NCBI GenBank assembly: GCA_004553595.1 | Contig: SFKZ01000013.1 | Span: 27,876 to 91,875 of the forward strand | Direction of reading: 5' to 3' | DNA from: Methanobrevibacter ruminantium | Lineage (GTDB): Archaea > Methanobacteriota > Methanobacteria > Methanobacteriales > Methanobacteriaceae | Length of the DNA stretch: 64,000 bases | Shown: piece after piece, positions 37,143 to 46,805 of the stretch | How the letters are laid out: the number at the start of each line of letters is the position of its first letter | How positions within the stretch are numbered: position 1 is the first letter of the stretch | Notes under the pieces: model-generated | What the model saw: only the letters and a program-made list of their open reading frames with translations | What the model was told of the DNA's origin: nothing | Databases searched by the model: none | Program-made: the position numbers and the translations under genes

Positions 37143-37322
37143 ATGCTAATTTTACTAATAAATATAAACTCATTTTATTAATTTAAATTTTTTTAATACA
37201 TATTTAAAAAAAAAAAAGTAAAAAGATCTAATAGAATAAGGATAAAAATTGATAAAAATAGTTATAAAAAGTAGTTAAAAATAATAAAAAAGAAAATAAA
37301 AAAAGTAAAAAGTAAAATGAAA

Positions 37323-37341
37323 AATAATTAAAATAATTATT
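37323..37341 (-). terminator. A/T hairpin spanning the FKBP gene stop codon
   Basis: AATAATTA and TAATTATT form an 8-bp stem with a 3-nt loop; the right arm on the plus strand includes the stop codon. It is all A/U, so it would be weak, but T-runs follow on the minus strand. Confidence 0.35.
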
Positions 37342-38071
37342 CTTCTGCTTCTTCTTCAGCAGGTTCTTCTACCTTTTTCTCGAATTCATCTACGAATTCA
37401 ACTTTTTCGTAATCCATATTGTCCCAAATGTCTTTGGAAATTCTGAATCTAGCAAAAGTTACATCCATGTATGATTTTTGATCGAATCTGGTGATTTCAT
37501 CTAATTTGATACTTACTTTGTCACCATCGATTTTGATTTCAGTTTTGTCTAAATCCATGTTAGGGTAGGAGTAGTGTAACTCAATCATACTTTTGATTTT
37601 TTCTTCATCATCTTCAATAACTTCAACTACAGAAACATCATATTCTAAGTTTTTACCAGCTAATTCGTGGTTGAAGTCCACTTTAACTCTTCCACCGTTT
37701 ACAGAAATGATTTTACCGGTACCTGCATCTGCAGTGATTTTCATACCTCTAACAGGAGTCATACCTTGTTTTTTGAATTCTTTCATTGGAATTAATTGAA
37801 TGAAGTTAGGGTTTCTTTGACCAAAACCGTTTTCAGGAGTTACAGACACGTGAACAGCATCTCCCGCTTCAGTTCCAATAATAGCATCATCAATAGCTTT
37901 TAATAAATGATTTCCTCCAACGATAATTGGGATTGGACCGTAAGTTTTATTTTCTACTAAAATACCTGCTTCTTCAGCGATATCTTCGGAAGTAGTATCA
38001 AATACTTCATCAGTTTCTTTTATTTTTCCAGTGAAATTTAATCTTACAAAATCTCCTTCTTTAATTGCCAT
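37337..38071 (-). CDS. FKBP-type peptidyl-prolyl isomerase (SlyD-like, long archaeal type)
   Basis: This 244-residue chaperone-isomerase of the archaeal long FKBP class starts with the FKBP domain (GDFVRLNFTGKIKETDEVFDTT, YGPIPIIVGGNHLLKAID), with an IF (insert-in-flap) chaperone domain (VSVTPENGFGQRNP, VNGGRVKVDFNHELAGKNLEYDV). A C-terminal domain of about 85 residues ends in an acidic Glu-rich tail, as in other long archaeal FKBPs. It would help folding of cytoplasmic proteins. The ATG follows AGGAGAATTATTT. Confidence 0.92.
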   Translation of the reverse strand: MAIKEGDFVRLNFTGKIKETDEVFDTTSEDIAEEAGILVENKTYGPIPIIVGGNHLLKAIDDAIIGTEAGDAVHVSVTPENGFGQRNPNFIQLIPMKEFKKQGMTPVRGMKITADAGTGKIISVNGGRVKVDFNHELAGKNLEYDVSVVEVIEDDEEKIKSMIELHYSYPNMDLDKTEIKIDGDKVSIKLDEITRFDQKSYMDVTFARFRISKDIWDNMDYEKVEFVDEFEKKVEEPAEEEAEE

Positions 38072-38388
38072 AAATAATTCTCCTATAATCTTTATTATAA
38101 AACAAATTACATTTTTAAATATTAAGATATGTCTTTACTTCACAGCATACTCACAGTTCAAAATAATCAAATGTAATTAATAATAAAATTGAATAGTAAA
38201 TTTAATAATTTAATATCAATATAAAATATCTAGCTAATTAAAATAAAATTTTTTAATTAATCAAATATTCATTATATATTTTTAATAAGTGATATTATAT
38301 AATGTTTACTAATTTAATAAAAAATTTAGAAAAAATTTAATAAAAAATATGCTAAAACTTATTGTAAAAAATTTTAAAAATAGGGATA
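38072..38388. other. AT-rich spacer upstream of the FKBP gene
   Basis: This spacer carries the FKBP ribosome site (AGGAG next to the gene) and, towards the right, T-runs on the minus strand after the nucleotidyltransferase gene. No open frame with coding character or structured RNA was seen. Confidence 0.5.
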
Positions 38389-39540
38389 TTAATCAGCAAC
38401 TATATTTTTTACAAATCTATTGCCGTTTTCAAATACTTTTTCTTTAAATTCCTCTAAAACATCCTCATTTTTATAATTTAAGACACGTACAGTGCTAGGG
38501 TAATTATTGATATATTCAGAAATCATGTCTGCATTGATTCTTGTTTCTAAAATGCTTAAAACCCTATTTTTAAAATGGCTGCTAAAACCATAGAAAAGGG
38601 AACTTTCAATTTCGGAGAGTGATTCGAATGGTTTTTCCTCACGCTTTTGAACTAATTCATTAGCCAACTTTTCATTAAAGAAATTTAATTTAAGCAAATC
38701 GGCATAAGGCAAATTGTTTGCAGAATCAATAATGTATTCTTCAACTCTTAAATCATGCAGTGGTGCTCTATCCTCATTGATTTCCCTTTCTAAAATCCTA
38801 AGTGTTTCACCTGGCAGCATTGATTTTACTGAGTCTAAATTATTCTCTGAACAAGCCTTACGAATCAAAGTCCCACTTACGCCTTCAATACGTGGAACAA
38901 AAATGAATTTGTCCTTAAAATCAAATCCTATCTTTTTCAATGATTTTGAAAATGAAACTATAACGTAATTATCCTCTTCCAGTTTTCCATTATAGATTAC
39001 TTCTTTAGTATCCATATCAACGATTTTATAAGGTTTTGGAGCTACACCGTGACCTAAAGAAATCCTATCCAATATCTTTTCATAACCATCAAAAGGCCTG
39101 TAGCCTCTTGGTATGAAATCAGTGTTTAATGCATGGAACATTTTTGTTAAACATAAAGAGTATTGGCCAGATCCCATAATTCCCATAGGTGGCCCTTCAA
39201 CAACAATATCTGCACCTACAGCAATAGCTATTTCCGCCCTTGTTTTTCTATGTAAAATGTAAGGTAATCCTCTACCGCTTCTTTCAAACAATCCAGGAAC
39301 GACAGCAACAAATAAACCATCAGGGATTTTTTCCTTTGCAGTTTTCATACAGTGAAAATGACCATTGTGAAGTGGAGAATACTCTGTAAAATCTGCAATT
39401 AATGGTCTTGAATTAGAGGATTTCTTTAAAAATTCCTCATCAGAAGCTAATTGGGAATATTTTTTTGAATTTTCAAAATCCTTGAAGAATGTTTTCCTAT
39501 CATTCTCTTGAATCTCTTTTATAAAATCTATTGAAGGCAT
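38389..39540 (-). CDS. HIGH-motif nucleotidyltransferase-like protein (TmcAL-related)
   Basis: This 383-residue protein has a nucleotidyltransferase-type HxGH motif: DFTEYSPLHNGHFHCMKTAK, with HNGH at about 58-61. It also has EGPPMGIMGSGQYSLCLTKM and a later VSGTLIRK, the counterpart of the SxTxIR motif. The pattern resembles bacterial TmcAL (tRNA cytidine acetate ligase) and related archaeal proteins, but with a different N-terminal extension of about 45 residues. Function in archaea is not established. The C-terminal region contains helices like a tRNA- or protein-binding domain. No ribosome site precedes the ATG; a TATA-like element 27 bp upstream suggests a leaderless mRNA. Confidence 0.7.
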   Translation of the reverse strand: MPSIDFIKEIQENDRKTFFKDFENSKKYSQLASDEEFLKKSSNSRPLIADFTEYSPLHNGHFHCMKTAKEKIPDGLFVAVVPGLFERSGRGLPYILHRKTRAEIAIAVGADIVVEGPPMGIMGSGQYSLCLTKMFHALNTDFIPRGYRPFDGYEKILDRISLGHGVAPKPYKIVDMDTKEVIYNGKLEEDNYVIVSFSKSLKKIGFDFKDKFIFVPRIEGVSGTLIRKACSENNLDSVKSMLPGETLRILEREINEDRAPLHDLRVEEYIIDSANNLPYADLLKLNFFNEKLANELVQKREEKPFESLSEIESSLFYGFSSHFKNRVLSILETRINADMISEYINNYPSTVRVLNYKNEDVLEEFKEKVFENGNRFVKNIVAD

Positions 39541-39562
39541 AATATATAATATAATGATTAAA

Positions 39563-39571
39563 ATTTATAAA
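39563..39571 (-). promoter_or_regulatory. TATA box of a probable leaderless gene
   Basis: On the minus strand TTTATAAAT is centred about 27 bp before the ATG at 39540, and no purine-rich ribosome site lies between. Archaeal spacing would start transcription at or next to the ATG. Confidence 0.5.
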
Positions 39572-39617
39572 ACTATTTAAAATTAAAACCAAAAATCCAA
39601 AGCAGAATTTTTTAGAA

Positions 39618-39797
39618 CTATTCAAAATCCTCATCGATATTATCCTCAATCCATAAATGAACTGCTTCTTCCATAGCTTTACTGTACCATTTAGGCTCAA
39701 ATCTAAATTTTTGAGAAGCCATTTTTCTAAACTTGTAATCTAAATTCTTATCAATAACAATAGTAACTCTTTTTTCATCACTTTCTTTAGAAGTCAT
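39618..39797 (-). CDS. 59-residue ribbon-helix-helix-like small protein
   Basis: This short gene starts with ATG at 39797, preceded by TTGTGATTAT, and ends with TAG at 39618-39620. The protein begins MTSKESDEKRVTIVIDKNLD, whose VTIVIDKNLDYKFRKMA part looks like the strand and first helix of a ribbon-helix-helix (CopG/MetJ) DNA-binding fold. It continues PKWYSKAMEEAVHLWIEDN as the second helix. It is acidic at the end. RHH proteins usually act as dimeric repressors. It lies directly upstream of the TmcAL-like gene on the same strand with 77 bp between, so autoregulation or regulation of the neighbour is possible, but that is inference. Confidence 0.7.
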   Translation of the reverse strand: MTSKESDEKRVTIVIDKNLDYKFRKMASQKFRFEPKWYSKAMEEAVHLWIEDNIDEDFE

Positions 39798-40227
39798 ATA
39801 ATCACAACTGATGAATTTTTATAATTAATCTCTTTAAGCTTAATTTTTTAAACTTGATTTTTTACTAGATTTTTATACTCATTAATCTGTTTACTATATG
39901 TAACTATTTATAAAAAAACATTCTTAAATCGATGTTTTTTGCAATTACTATAATATATAGTTTTTATTAATAAAAAGATTTTCTATAAAGCTTTTAAATT
40001 AGAAAATAAGAATTATAATTAATAATTGACTCAAAATTATGACAATTTTACAAATTTGAATCAATGTTAAAAATTAATAAAAAAGAAATTTTAAGATTAA
40101 AAATATAAAAATAAAAAGCAAATTGAAAAAGTGAATAAAAAAGTGAAAAAAAGTAAATGAAAAAATAGATGAAAAAAATAAATGAAAAACAAAAAAGAGC
40201 TAAAAAATAAAATAGAAAATGAGCTAA
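39798..40227. other. AT-rich spacer between the small RHH gene and pyrC
   Basis: Contains A- and T-runs, the candidate promoter of the small RHH gene on the left (minus strand), and T-runs after pyrC on the right. The 11-bp stretch at about 39960-39970 is TATA-like. No gene is evident. Confidence 0.45.
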
Positions 40228-41478
40228 TTAGATTAAAAGATCATTTTCCATAACTATTTCTCCATTGACTATTGTCATAGTTGCCTTACCTTTATATGAA
40301 AGCCCATCAAATGGAGAGTACTCCGCTTTTGTATAGAAAGTATCTATATCGAAGATTCCTTCTTTATTCAAGTCAATTACCACTAAATCAGCATCATATC
40401 CTTCTTTAATGAAACCTTTATTCACAAGATTAAACCTTTTAGCGGCATTTTCTGAAAATATCTTAGGAATTAAACTTAAATCTAGATTTGATCTATTGAC
40501 TTCAGTCAACAATAATGACAATACTGTTTCCAAAGATGGAATCCCCGGACTTGAATCCCAAACTCCTTTGGTCTTCTCTTCTAAACTATGAGGAGCATGA
40601 TCTGTACCGATCATTGAGTTTGCATTTAAGTCATTGATCGTGACGTTTTTACCTTTTTCCCTTAAAGGAGGATTGGTTTTTATAAGTGTTCCAAATTCAT
40701 TGAATGCTGTATTGTCATACAATAAATGATGAGGAGTAAATTCATAACTGACATTGTTGGAAATGGCTAAATTCATCGCATTTCTAGTGCTTAAATGGCA
40801 AATGTGTAAATCCACACCATATTTTTTAGAAAGCTCAATCGCTTGAGATACAGATGCATCTTCAGATTCTGCAGGTCTGCCATAACTATATGCAATTGCT
40901 TCACTCTCTTCTGCTAAGTTTTTAGTGGATTCCAAAACAATATCCCTTTTTTCAGCATGAACCGTCACTATTGGCTTTTTAATTGCATTTTCTCCCAATT
41001 TAGAAATGTCTTCAAAAATTTTATCTAAATTCGCATCAGTTTCCAAATCCATAAATACCTTAAAGGACATTGGGTTCAATTCGAGAATTTTTTCCATTTC
41101 ATCAAGGGTGGAATATCCTGCATGAAGTCCAAAATTAACAATAGACTTTGATTCCGCAATCTTCTGCTTTTCCTTAAAAACTTCATATGTATTGGTTTTT
41201 GGAACAGTGTTAGGCATATCCATAACAAATGTAAATCCGCCATGAGCCGCAGCCATAGAACCGGTTTTGAAATCTTCCTTATAAGTCAATCCAGGATCTC
41301 TAAAATGAACATGAGGGTCAATAAGACCTGGCAAAACTAACTGTCCATTAAGGTCTATTTCCTTGTATCCTTCAATTGAAGATTTTGATATTTTAGCTAT
41401 CTTCCCATCTTCAATAGCTACAGACATACCATCAGAATAATCCAATAATTTTAGATTTTTTAAAACTAAATCAAACAT
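40228..41478 (-). CDS. pyrC: Dihydroorotase
   Basis: PyrC cyclises carbamoyl aspartate to dihydroorotate in pyrimidine synthesis. The 416-residue class I amidohydrolase has GLIDPHVHFRDPG (two zinc-ligand His), a GGFTFVMDMPNT segment typical of dihydroorotase, HAEKRD, HICHLSTRNA, EFTPHHLLYD, and GTDHAPHS with the catalytic Asp. The Lys that would be carboxylated in many amidohydrolases is replaced by a context typical for this family. It is monocistronic, upstream of the mvh terminator. Confidence 0.93.
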   Translation of the reverse strand: MFDLVLKNLKLLDYSDGMSVAIEDGKIAKISKSSIEGYKEIDLNGQLVLPGLIDPHVHFRDPGLTYKEDFKTGSMAAAHGGFTFVMDMPNTVPKTNTYEVFKEKQKIAESKSIVNFGLHAGYSTLDEMEKILELNPMSFKVFMDLETDANLDKIFEDISKLGENAIKKPIVTVHAEKRDIVLESTKNLAEESEAIAYSYGRPAESEDASVSQAIELSKKYGVDLHICHLSTRNAMNLAISNNVSYEFTPHHLLYDNTAFNEFGTLIKTNPPLREKGKNVTINDLNANSMIGTDHAPHSLEEKTKGVWDSSPGIPSLETVLSLLLTEVNRSNLDLSLIPKIFSENAAKRFNLVNKGFIKEGYDADLVVIDLNKEGIFDIDTFYTKAEYSPFDGLSYKGKATMTIVNGEIVMENDLLI

Positions 41479-41692
41479 AAAATCACTAGTATTTTTAAAA
41501 TAATTTTAATTTAAAACAATTTCTACAATGATTAAAATTTTTAATCAAACAAATTATAATTTTATAATTAATTTAATATTTAATTTAATATTTAATAAAT
41601 TTGATTAAAATAAATGAAAAATTTTAGTTAAAATAAGATTCATTGAAAAATTAGTAAAATCATTGCAAAAAAGAAAAAAAGTAAATAAAAAA

Positions 41693-41738
41693 AGGCACTT
41701 AACCCCATTGTTAAGTGCCTTATACCTAAATATTTAGG
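41693..41738 (-). terminator. Strong hairpin terminator at the end of the mvh operon
   Basis: On the minus strand, past the mvhB stop, comes a 14-bp palindrome CCTAAATATTTAGG. Then AGGCACTTAA and TTAAGTGCCT form a perfect 10-bp stem with an 8-nt loop, followed at once by a T-rich run. This is a textbook intrinsic terminator, uncommon in archaea. Confidence 0.75.
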
Positions 41739-41767
41739 TTTAATTTTGTTTTGTGTTTAGAGCCTAC

Positions 41768-43000
41768 CTATTTTAAGGTTAAGGATTTAGGAGTACACTT
41801 TTCGAGACATTGTTCACAGAGAGTACAAAATCCAGCAATAGGTAAGTTAACTTTGTATGCTTTGTGTAACATATCATATGGACATGCGTCAATACATTCT
41901 CCACATTCGTCACATTTAGATGGGTTGAAGATAATTCTATCTCTAGATACTACTTCACCATCAATTTCTTTGTCTACATAGTCTAAGATTAATGCGTCGT
42001 TAGGACATACGTTAGCACATGCACCACATCTTACACACATGGTGAAAGATTGTTCGCCCATATCTTTCTGACGGGAAGGTACTTCCATTCCTCTTTTTGT
42101 AACTACTTTTATAGCTTCAGTAGGACATTTTAAAGCACAACCACCGTCAAAGAGACATTTTTCTTCTTCCCAACAGATACCTTCGCTAGAACTGAATTTG
42201 GATGCACCATATTCAACATCTAAGTCAATTGCATCTACAGGACATACATTTACACAAAGACCACATGCAGCACATGCTTCTGGAAGATCTACAGTCAAGT
42301 CAGATTTAGGAGTGATGAAACTTCCAGGACAAATGTCAACACAGGAATTACAACCGATACATGCTTCAGCGTCTAAAGTGAATGATTTCATGTTTTTAGT
42401 ACGTTTAGCAGGGTTTGCATTTTCTGCGATGAAAATTGCATTCCATGGACAGGATTGTGAACATACTCCACATTGGATACATTTTTCTTCATCTACTTCG
42501 ATAGGTTCTCCGTAAGCAGATAAGGTGATTGCATTAACAGGACATTCAGCTACACATACACCACATCCTTTACAATCATCAATGTATACAGGTCCTTCTG
42601 GTTCAATAACTCTGCTTGCAGGTTCTTTTACTCCAGGAACTCCGATAACGTCTACAGGGCAAATGTCAACACATTTTTGACACATTACACAGAATCCTTT
42701 GAGGAGTTGGGAATCTTCTGCATCTAATTTAAGAGTTTTGGAAGGACATGCGTCTACACAATCTCCACATTCATCACATTTGGTTTTGTTAAAGATTAAT
42801 CTAACTTGAGTGTTTCCTTCTTCATCAATAGCTATGTCTTCTACTTGTAAAGCACCGTTAGGGCAGACTTCTGCACATTTAGGTTCTTCGTTACAAGTAT
42901 CACAGTAAACGATGTGATCGCCTACTTCAATAGCTGCTGTAGGACAAACGCCTTCACATGCTCCACATTTAATACAGCTATTTTCATTGAATACTATCAT
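41768..43000 (-). CDS. mvhB: Polyferredoxin MvhB
   Basis: MvhB is the polyferredoxin of the F420-non-reducing hydrogenase operon. The 410-residue protein contains twelve Cys-rich motifs (CxxCxxCxxxCP or close variants), arranged as six tandem 2[4Fe-4S] ferredoxin units, consistent with 12 [4Fe-4S] clusters. Two motifs are irregular: the second (CDTCNEEPKCAEVCP) and the ninth (CLFDGGCALKCP). It would accept electrons from Mvh, possibly as an electron buffer or shuttle; its exact physiological role is debated. It is the last gene of mvhDGAB, 15 bp after mvhA. Confidence 0.94.
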   Translation of the reverse strand: MIVFNENSCIKCGACEGVCPTAAIEVGDHIVYCDTCNEEPKCAEVCPNGALQVEDIAIDEEGNTQVRLIFNKTKCDECGDCVDACPSKTLKLDAEDSQLLKGFCVMCQKCVDICPVDVIGVPGVKEPASRVIEPEGPVYIDDCKGCGVCVAECPVNAITLSAYGEPIEVDEEKCIQCGVCSQSCPWNAIFIAENANPAKRTKNMKSFTLDAEACIGCNSCVDICPGSFITPKSDLTVDLPEACAACGLCVNVCPVDAIDLDVEYGASKFSSSEGICWEEEKCLFDGGCALKCPTEAIKVVTKRGMEVPSRQKDMGEQSFTMCVRCGACANVCPNDALILDYVDKEIDGEVVSRDRIIFNPSKCDECGECIDACPYDMLHKAYKVNLPIAGFCTLCEQCLEKCTPKSLTLK

Positions 43001-43015
43001 TTTAACACTCCAAAG

Positions 43016-44443
43016 TTAGATTTTTTTAATCATATTTCCTTCACTGTCATATACTTCTACAGTAGCTAATCTCATTTGGCTATCCATAGTGTGGGTAGCA
43101 CAAGATAAACATGGGTCGTGAGCTCTGATAACCATTTCCATTAAGTTGAAAATTTTGTCATCTACTTCTACGCCAGGTTTGATGTAGTCTTTAGCTACTT
43201 GTTGAATACCCATTTCCATTGCAGGGTTGTTTTGGATAGTTGCTACAACGATGTTTGCTTGGGTGATTAAACCTTCGTCATCAGTTGTGTAGTGGTGGAT
43301 TAAAGTACCACGAGCAGCTTCTACAATACCTGCACCTTCACCAGCAGTTCTTTCTAATGCTTCTGGGAATTTATCACCAGATAAGTCACCTTCTAATGCA
43401 TCTACAGCCATTTCAGCAGAAGCTAATAATTCGATTAATCTTGCCCAGTGGAATAATAATGGGTATTGTGCGTAACCGAATTTGTCTCTGAAGTCTTCTA
43501 AAGCACCTTGTGCTAAAGGAGCTGCATCAGGCATTTTGTCACAAACATTAATACGGGATAATGGTGCTACTCTGTAAATACCTTCTGGGTATCCTAATTC
43601 TTTAATGTAAGGGAATTTTAACCAGGAGTAAGGTTTTACATGTTCAGCAATAATATCTTTGTATTCAAGGTTGTTATATTCAGTGTAAATAGAACCGTCT
43701 TTGTCTTTTATTCTTACTTTACCGTTGTATACGTCCCAGTCACCATCTTTGGTTACAATACCACAGTGACGGGTGTCACCGAAGTATCCTAAGGTTTTGA
43801 CTAAGTCAATTTTTTCTTCTAAGATAGGTACTGCTAATTCAATAGTAGCTTGTGCTAATTCTACGTTTTCTTTAGCTTTAGTTAATAAGTCAGCTTGAGT
43901 TTCTTCATCTAATTCAGTGGAAATACCCCCAGGAGTAGAGGAAGTTGGGTGAATTGGACGACCACCAGTTGCAGATACAATATCTAAACCGTTTCTTCTG
44001 ATTTTAATAGCTTGTAAAGCAACTTCCGGCATATCTTGGATAATTTGGAAAACGTTTCTAGTTTTTCTGGTTCCGTCAGGAATGACTAAATCAGGTGCTG
44101 CTAAGAAGTAGAAGTGGAGAGCATGAGAGTGCATGAAAGATCCCCAGTTCATTAATTCTCTCATTTTGTAAGCAGCAGGTAAGATTTCGTCATCATCAAA
44201 TCCATAGATTTGGTCAACAGCTTTAGCAGCTGCTAAGTGGTGTTGTACATCACAAATACCACAGATTCTAGGTACAATACGAGGTATTTCCTCAGCTGGA
44301 CGTCCTTGTAAGAATTTTTCGAATCCTCTAAATTCCATAACATGTAATCTAGTGTCTTCTACATTTCCTGCTTCGTCAAGGTGTACAGTAATTTTTGCGT
44401 GACCTTCAATACGAGTTACAGGTTCCATAGTAAGTTTTACCAT
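43016..44443 (-). CDS. mvhA: F420-non-reducing hydrogenase large subunit MvhA
   Basis: MvhA holds the [NiFe] site that oxidises H2. The 475-residue protein has RICGICDVQHH (Cys61 and Cys64) near the N-terminus and DPCLSCATH (Cys445, Cys448) near the C-terminus. The 24 residues after the final His are expected to be cleaved by a maturation protease after nickel insertion. All four Cys ligands are standard cysteine codons, so this is not a selenoprotein. It forms the Mvh complex with MvhG and MvhD and delivers electrons to heterodisulfide reductase. It starts 1 bp after mvhG stops. Confidence 0.95.
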   Translation of the reverse strand: MVKLTMEPVTRIEGHAKITVHLDEAGNVEDTRLHVMEFRGFEKFLQGRPAEEIPRIVPRICGICDVQHHLAAAKAVDQIYGFDDDEILPAAYKMRELMNWGSFMHSHALHFYFLAAPDLVIPDGTRKTRNVFQIIQDMPEVALQAIKIRRNGLDIVSATGGRPIHPTSSTPGGISTELDEETQADLLTKAKENVELAQATIELAVPILEEKIDLVKTLGYFGDTRHCGIVTKDGDWDVYNGKVRIKDKDGSIYTEYNNLEYKDIIAEHVKPYSWLKFPYIKELGYPEGIYRVAPLSRINVCDKMPDAAPLAQGALEDFRDKFGYAQYPLLFHWARLIELLASAEMAVDALEGDLSGDKFPEALERTAGEGAGIVEAARGTLIHHYTTDDEGLITQANIVVATIQNNPAMEMGIQQVAKDYIKPGVEVDDKIFNLMEMVIRAHDPCLSCATHTMDSQMRLATVEVYDSEGNMIKKI

Positions 44444-44444
44444 A

Positions 44445-45371
<927 letters not shown>

Positions 45372-45391
45372 AAATAATCCTCCATTTAAAT

Positions 45392-45817
45392 TTATCCTTC
45401 AGCATCTAATTGTGCTTTTAATGGGGAAGGTCCTAAATCTTTAATTCTGTTTACCATCATTTTTACAGAACTAGCGAATTTTTCTCCTTCAGAAGCAGAA
45501 ATCCAGTCGTGGTGGACTCTTTCTCTTCCGATTCCCATATCTTCGACTAATTTATAAACTAATCTCATTCTTCTGTCAAGTTTATAGTTACCTGCATCGT
45601 AGTGGCAGTCACCCATGTGGCATCCTGCTACGAATACACCATCAGCACCGTCTCTAAATGCTTTTAAAATAAACTGAGGGTCAATTCTTCCAGAACACAT
45701 TACTCTAATAACACGAATGTTAGGTGGGTATTGCATTCTTGCAGTACCTGCAGTATCTGCTCCACCATAGGAACACCAGTTACAACAAAACATTACAATT
45801 TTTACATCTTCAGACAT
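45392..45817 (-). CDS. mvhD: MvhD, [2Fe-2S] subunit linking hydrogenase and heterodisulfide reductase
   Basis: MvhD connects Mvh to HdrABC in the electron-bifurcating complex. The 141-residue protein has the five-Cys pattern of the family: FCCNWCSYGGADTAG near the N-terminus, MCSGRIDP, and GCHMGDCHYDAGN. Length is normal. It is the first gene of the operon, with a GAGGAGGATAAACT ribosome site and a long upstream region. The hdr genes themselves are not in the window. Confidence 0.95.
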   Translation of the reverse strand: MSEDVKIVMFCCNWCSYGGADTAGTARMQYPPNIRVIRVMCSGRIDPQFILKAFRDGADGVFVAGCHMGDCHYDAGNYKLDRRMRLVYKLVEDMGIGRERVHHDWISASEGEKFASSVKMMVNRIKDLGPSPLKAQLDAEG

Positions 45818-46804
45818 AGAGTTTATCCTCCTCTATTAAAATTTTAGTTTATAGTCCTAAAAAAATTTAATTTAATCTAAGACTCATCCAACTATTTCAA
45901 TCCAATAACCATTAAACCATATTATCAAATCAAAACTAATACAATTCAATTCATTTAATACCGATTGAAAATATTAAACTTTATTAAAATTGAAATAATT
46001 GAGATATTCAACATAAATAGTTTTCACTATTTTTAATCTATAAAGATCCAAATCAAAAATCTTAATAGATTACCTTCTTGAATCCAAATCAAAAAATTCA
46101 AGAATTCCGTTTAAACTTTAAAAATCAAATCAAAATTTTTAAAGTTATAGATTTCAATCTAATTTCTTTTTTAAAAAAGTTTTTCAAATCTATATTAAAG
46201 TATGTTAAGGCATACTTTAATCTCAAATCATCGTACGCTAATGAGCTAGCTCAGCTTAACATTAATGTACTGATTATATATTATATTAAATATTAAATAT
46301 AAAGGTTACTTGGAAAGGGAATACACAAGATTTATATAGTATAATACTTTTTTTAAAAAAGATATTACATAACTAAAGAATTTATTTTTATTTATACGAA
46401 ATATTATTGGAAAATAACCATTTTTACCAATAAAAATTAAGAAAAAACAAATCAATTTTACTTAAATCTAAAATGAAGAATTTAAATAAAAATAAATTAA
46501 GTTTTAAAACATTAAAACAATTTTTATAATCAAGAATAAAATTTGAAAAATGGCTTAAAATTAAGGAATACCTAAATAAAAGAATTTGAGAAATTTTTGA
46601 AAAATTAAAAATTTAGGAAAATAAAAATTTTTTTAGAAAAAAATGAATGAAAAAATGATAAAAGTAATGATTAAAACTCATAATGAAAATCATGAAAAAT
46701 TGTAAAAAAAGTTAAAAAAATAGAAAAATAAAAAGAGAGAGTTAAGAGCAATTTACTCCCAACTAATGAAAAGATTTTGTTCAAACTTTTTCTAAAAGTT
46801 TGAA
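45818..46804. other. Long intergenic region upstream of mvhD
   Basis: No credible gene is present. It holds the mvhD promoter at the left and the sufB 3' region at the right. Between them are unusual structures at 46195-46253 (10-bp inverted repeat and 12-bp palindrome) and an 11-bp palindrome AGTATAATACT at 46338. A 72-codon open frame at 46078-46296 has no coding character and no ribosome site. An unannotated small RNA cannot be excluded. Confidence 0.5.
46195..46253. promoter_or_regulatory. Inverted repeat and palindrome upstream of the mvh operon
   Basis: TTAAAGTATG and CATACTTTAA form a perfect 10-bp inverted repeat around TTAAGG (46195-46220), followed at 46242 by the 12-bp palindrome TGAGCTAGCTCA. 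The pair lies nearly 400 bp before mvhD and about 550 bp after sufB, in a region with no gene. Possible operators or part of a structured RNA. Confidence 0.45.
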
Positions 46805-46805
46805 C
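46779..46805 (-). terminator. 12-bp hairpin at the sufB stop codon
   Basis: GTTCAAACTTTT and AAAAGTTTGAAC form a perfect 12-bp stem with a 3-nt loop. One arm abuts and overlaps the TAG stop at 46805-46807. T-rich sequence appears only about 45 nt further, so it may be a 3'-end stabiliser as much as a terminator. Confidence 0.6.

Noticed and set aside
41768..43000. Possibility that the Cys-rich frame is a repeat artefact or CRISPR-like array
   Set aside because: The repeats are ferredoxin Cys motifs with varied spacers in one frame; this is MvhB.
43016..44443. Selenocysteine in the large hydrogenase subunit
   Set aside because: All four nickel ligands are encoded by ordinary Cys codons and there is no in-frame TGA.
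46078..46296. 72-codon open frame upstream of mvhD
   Set aside because: No ribosome site, Asn/Lys/Ile/Phe-rich composition expected of AT-rich DNA, and it crosses the inverted repeat and palindrome.
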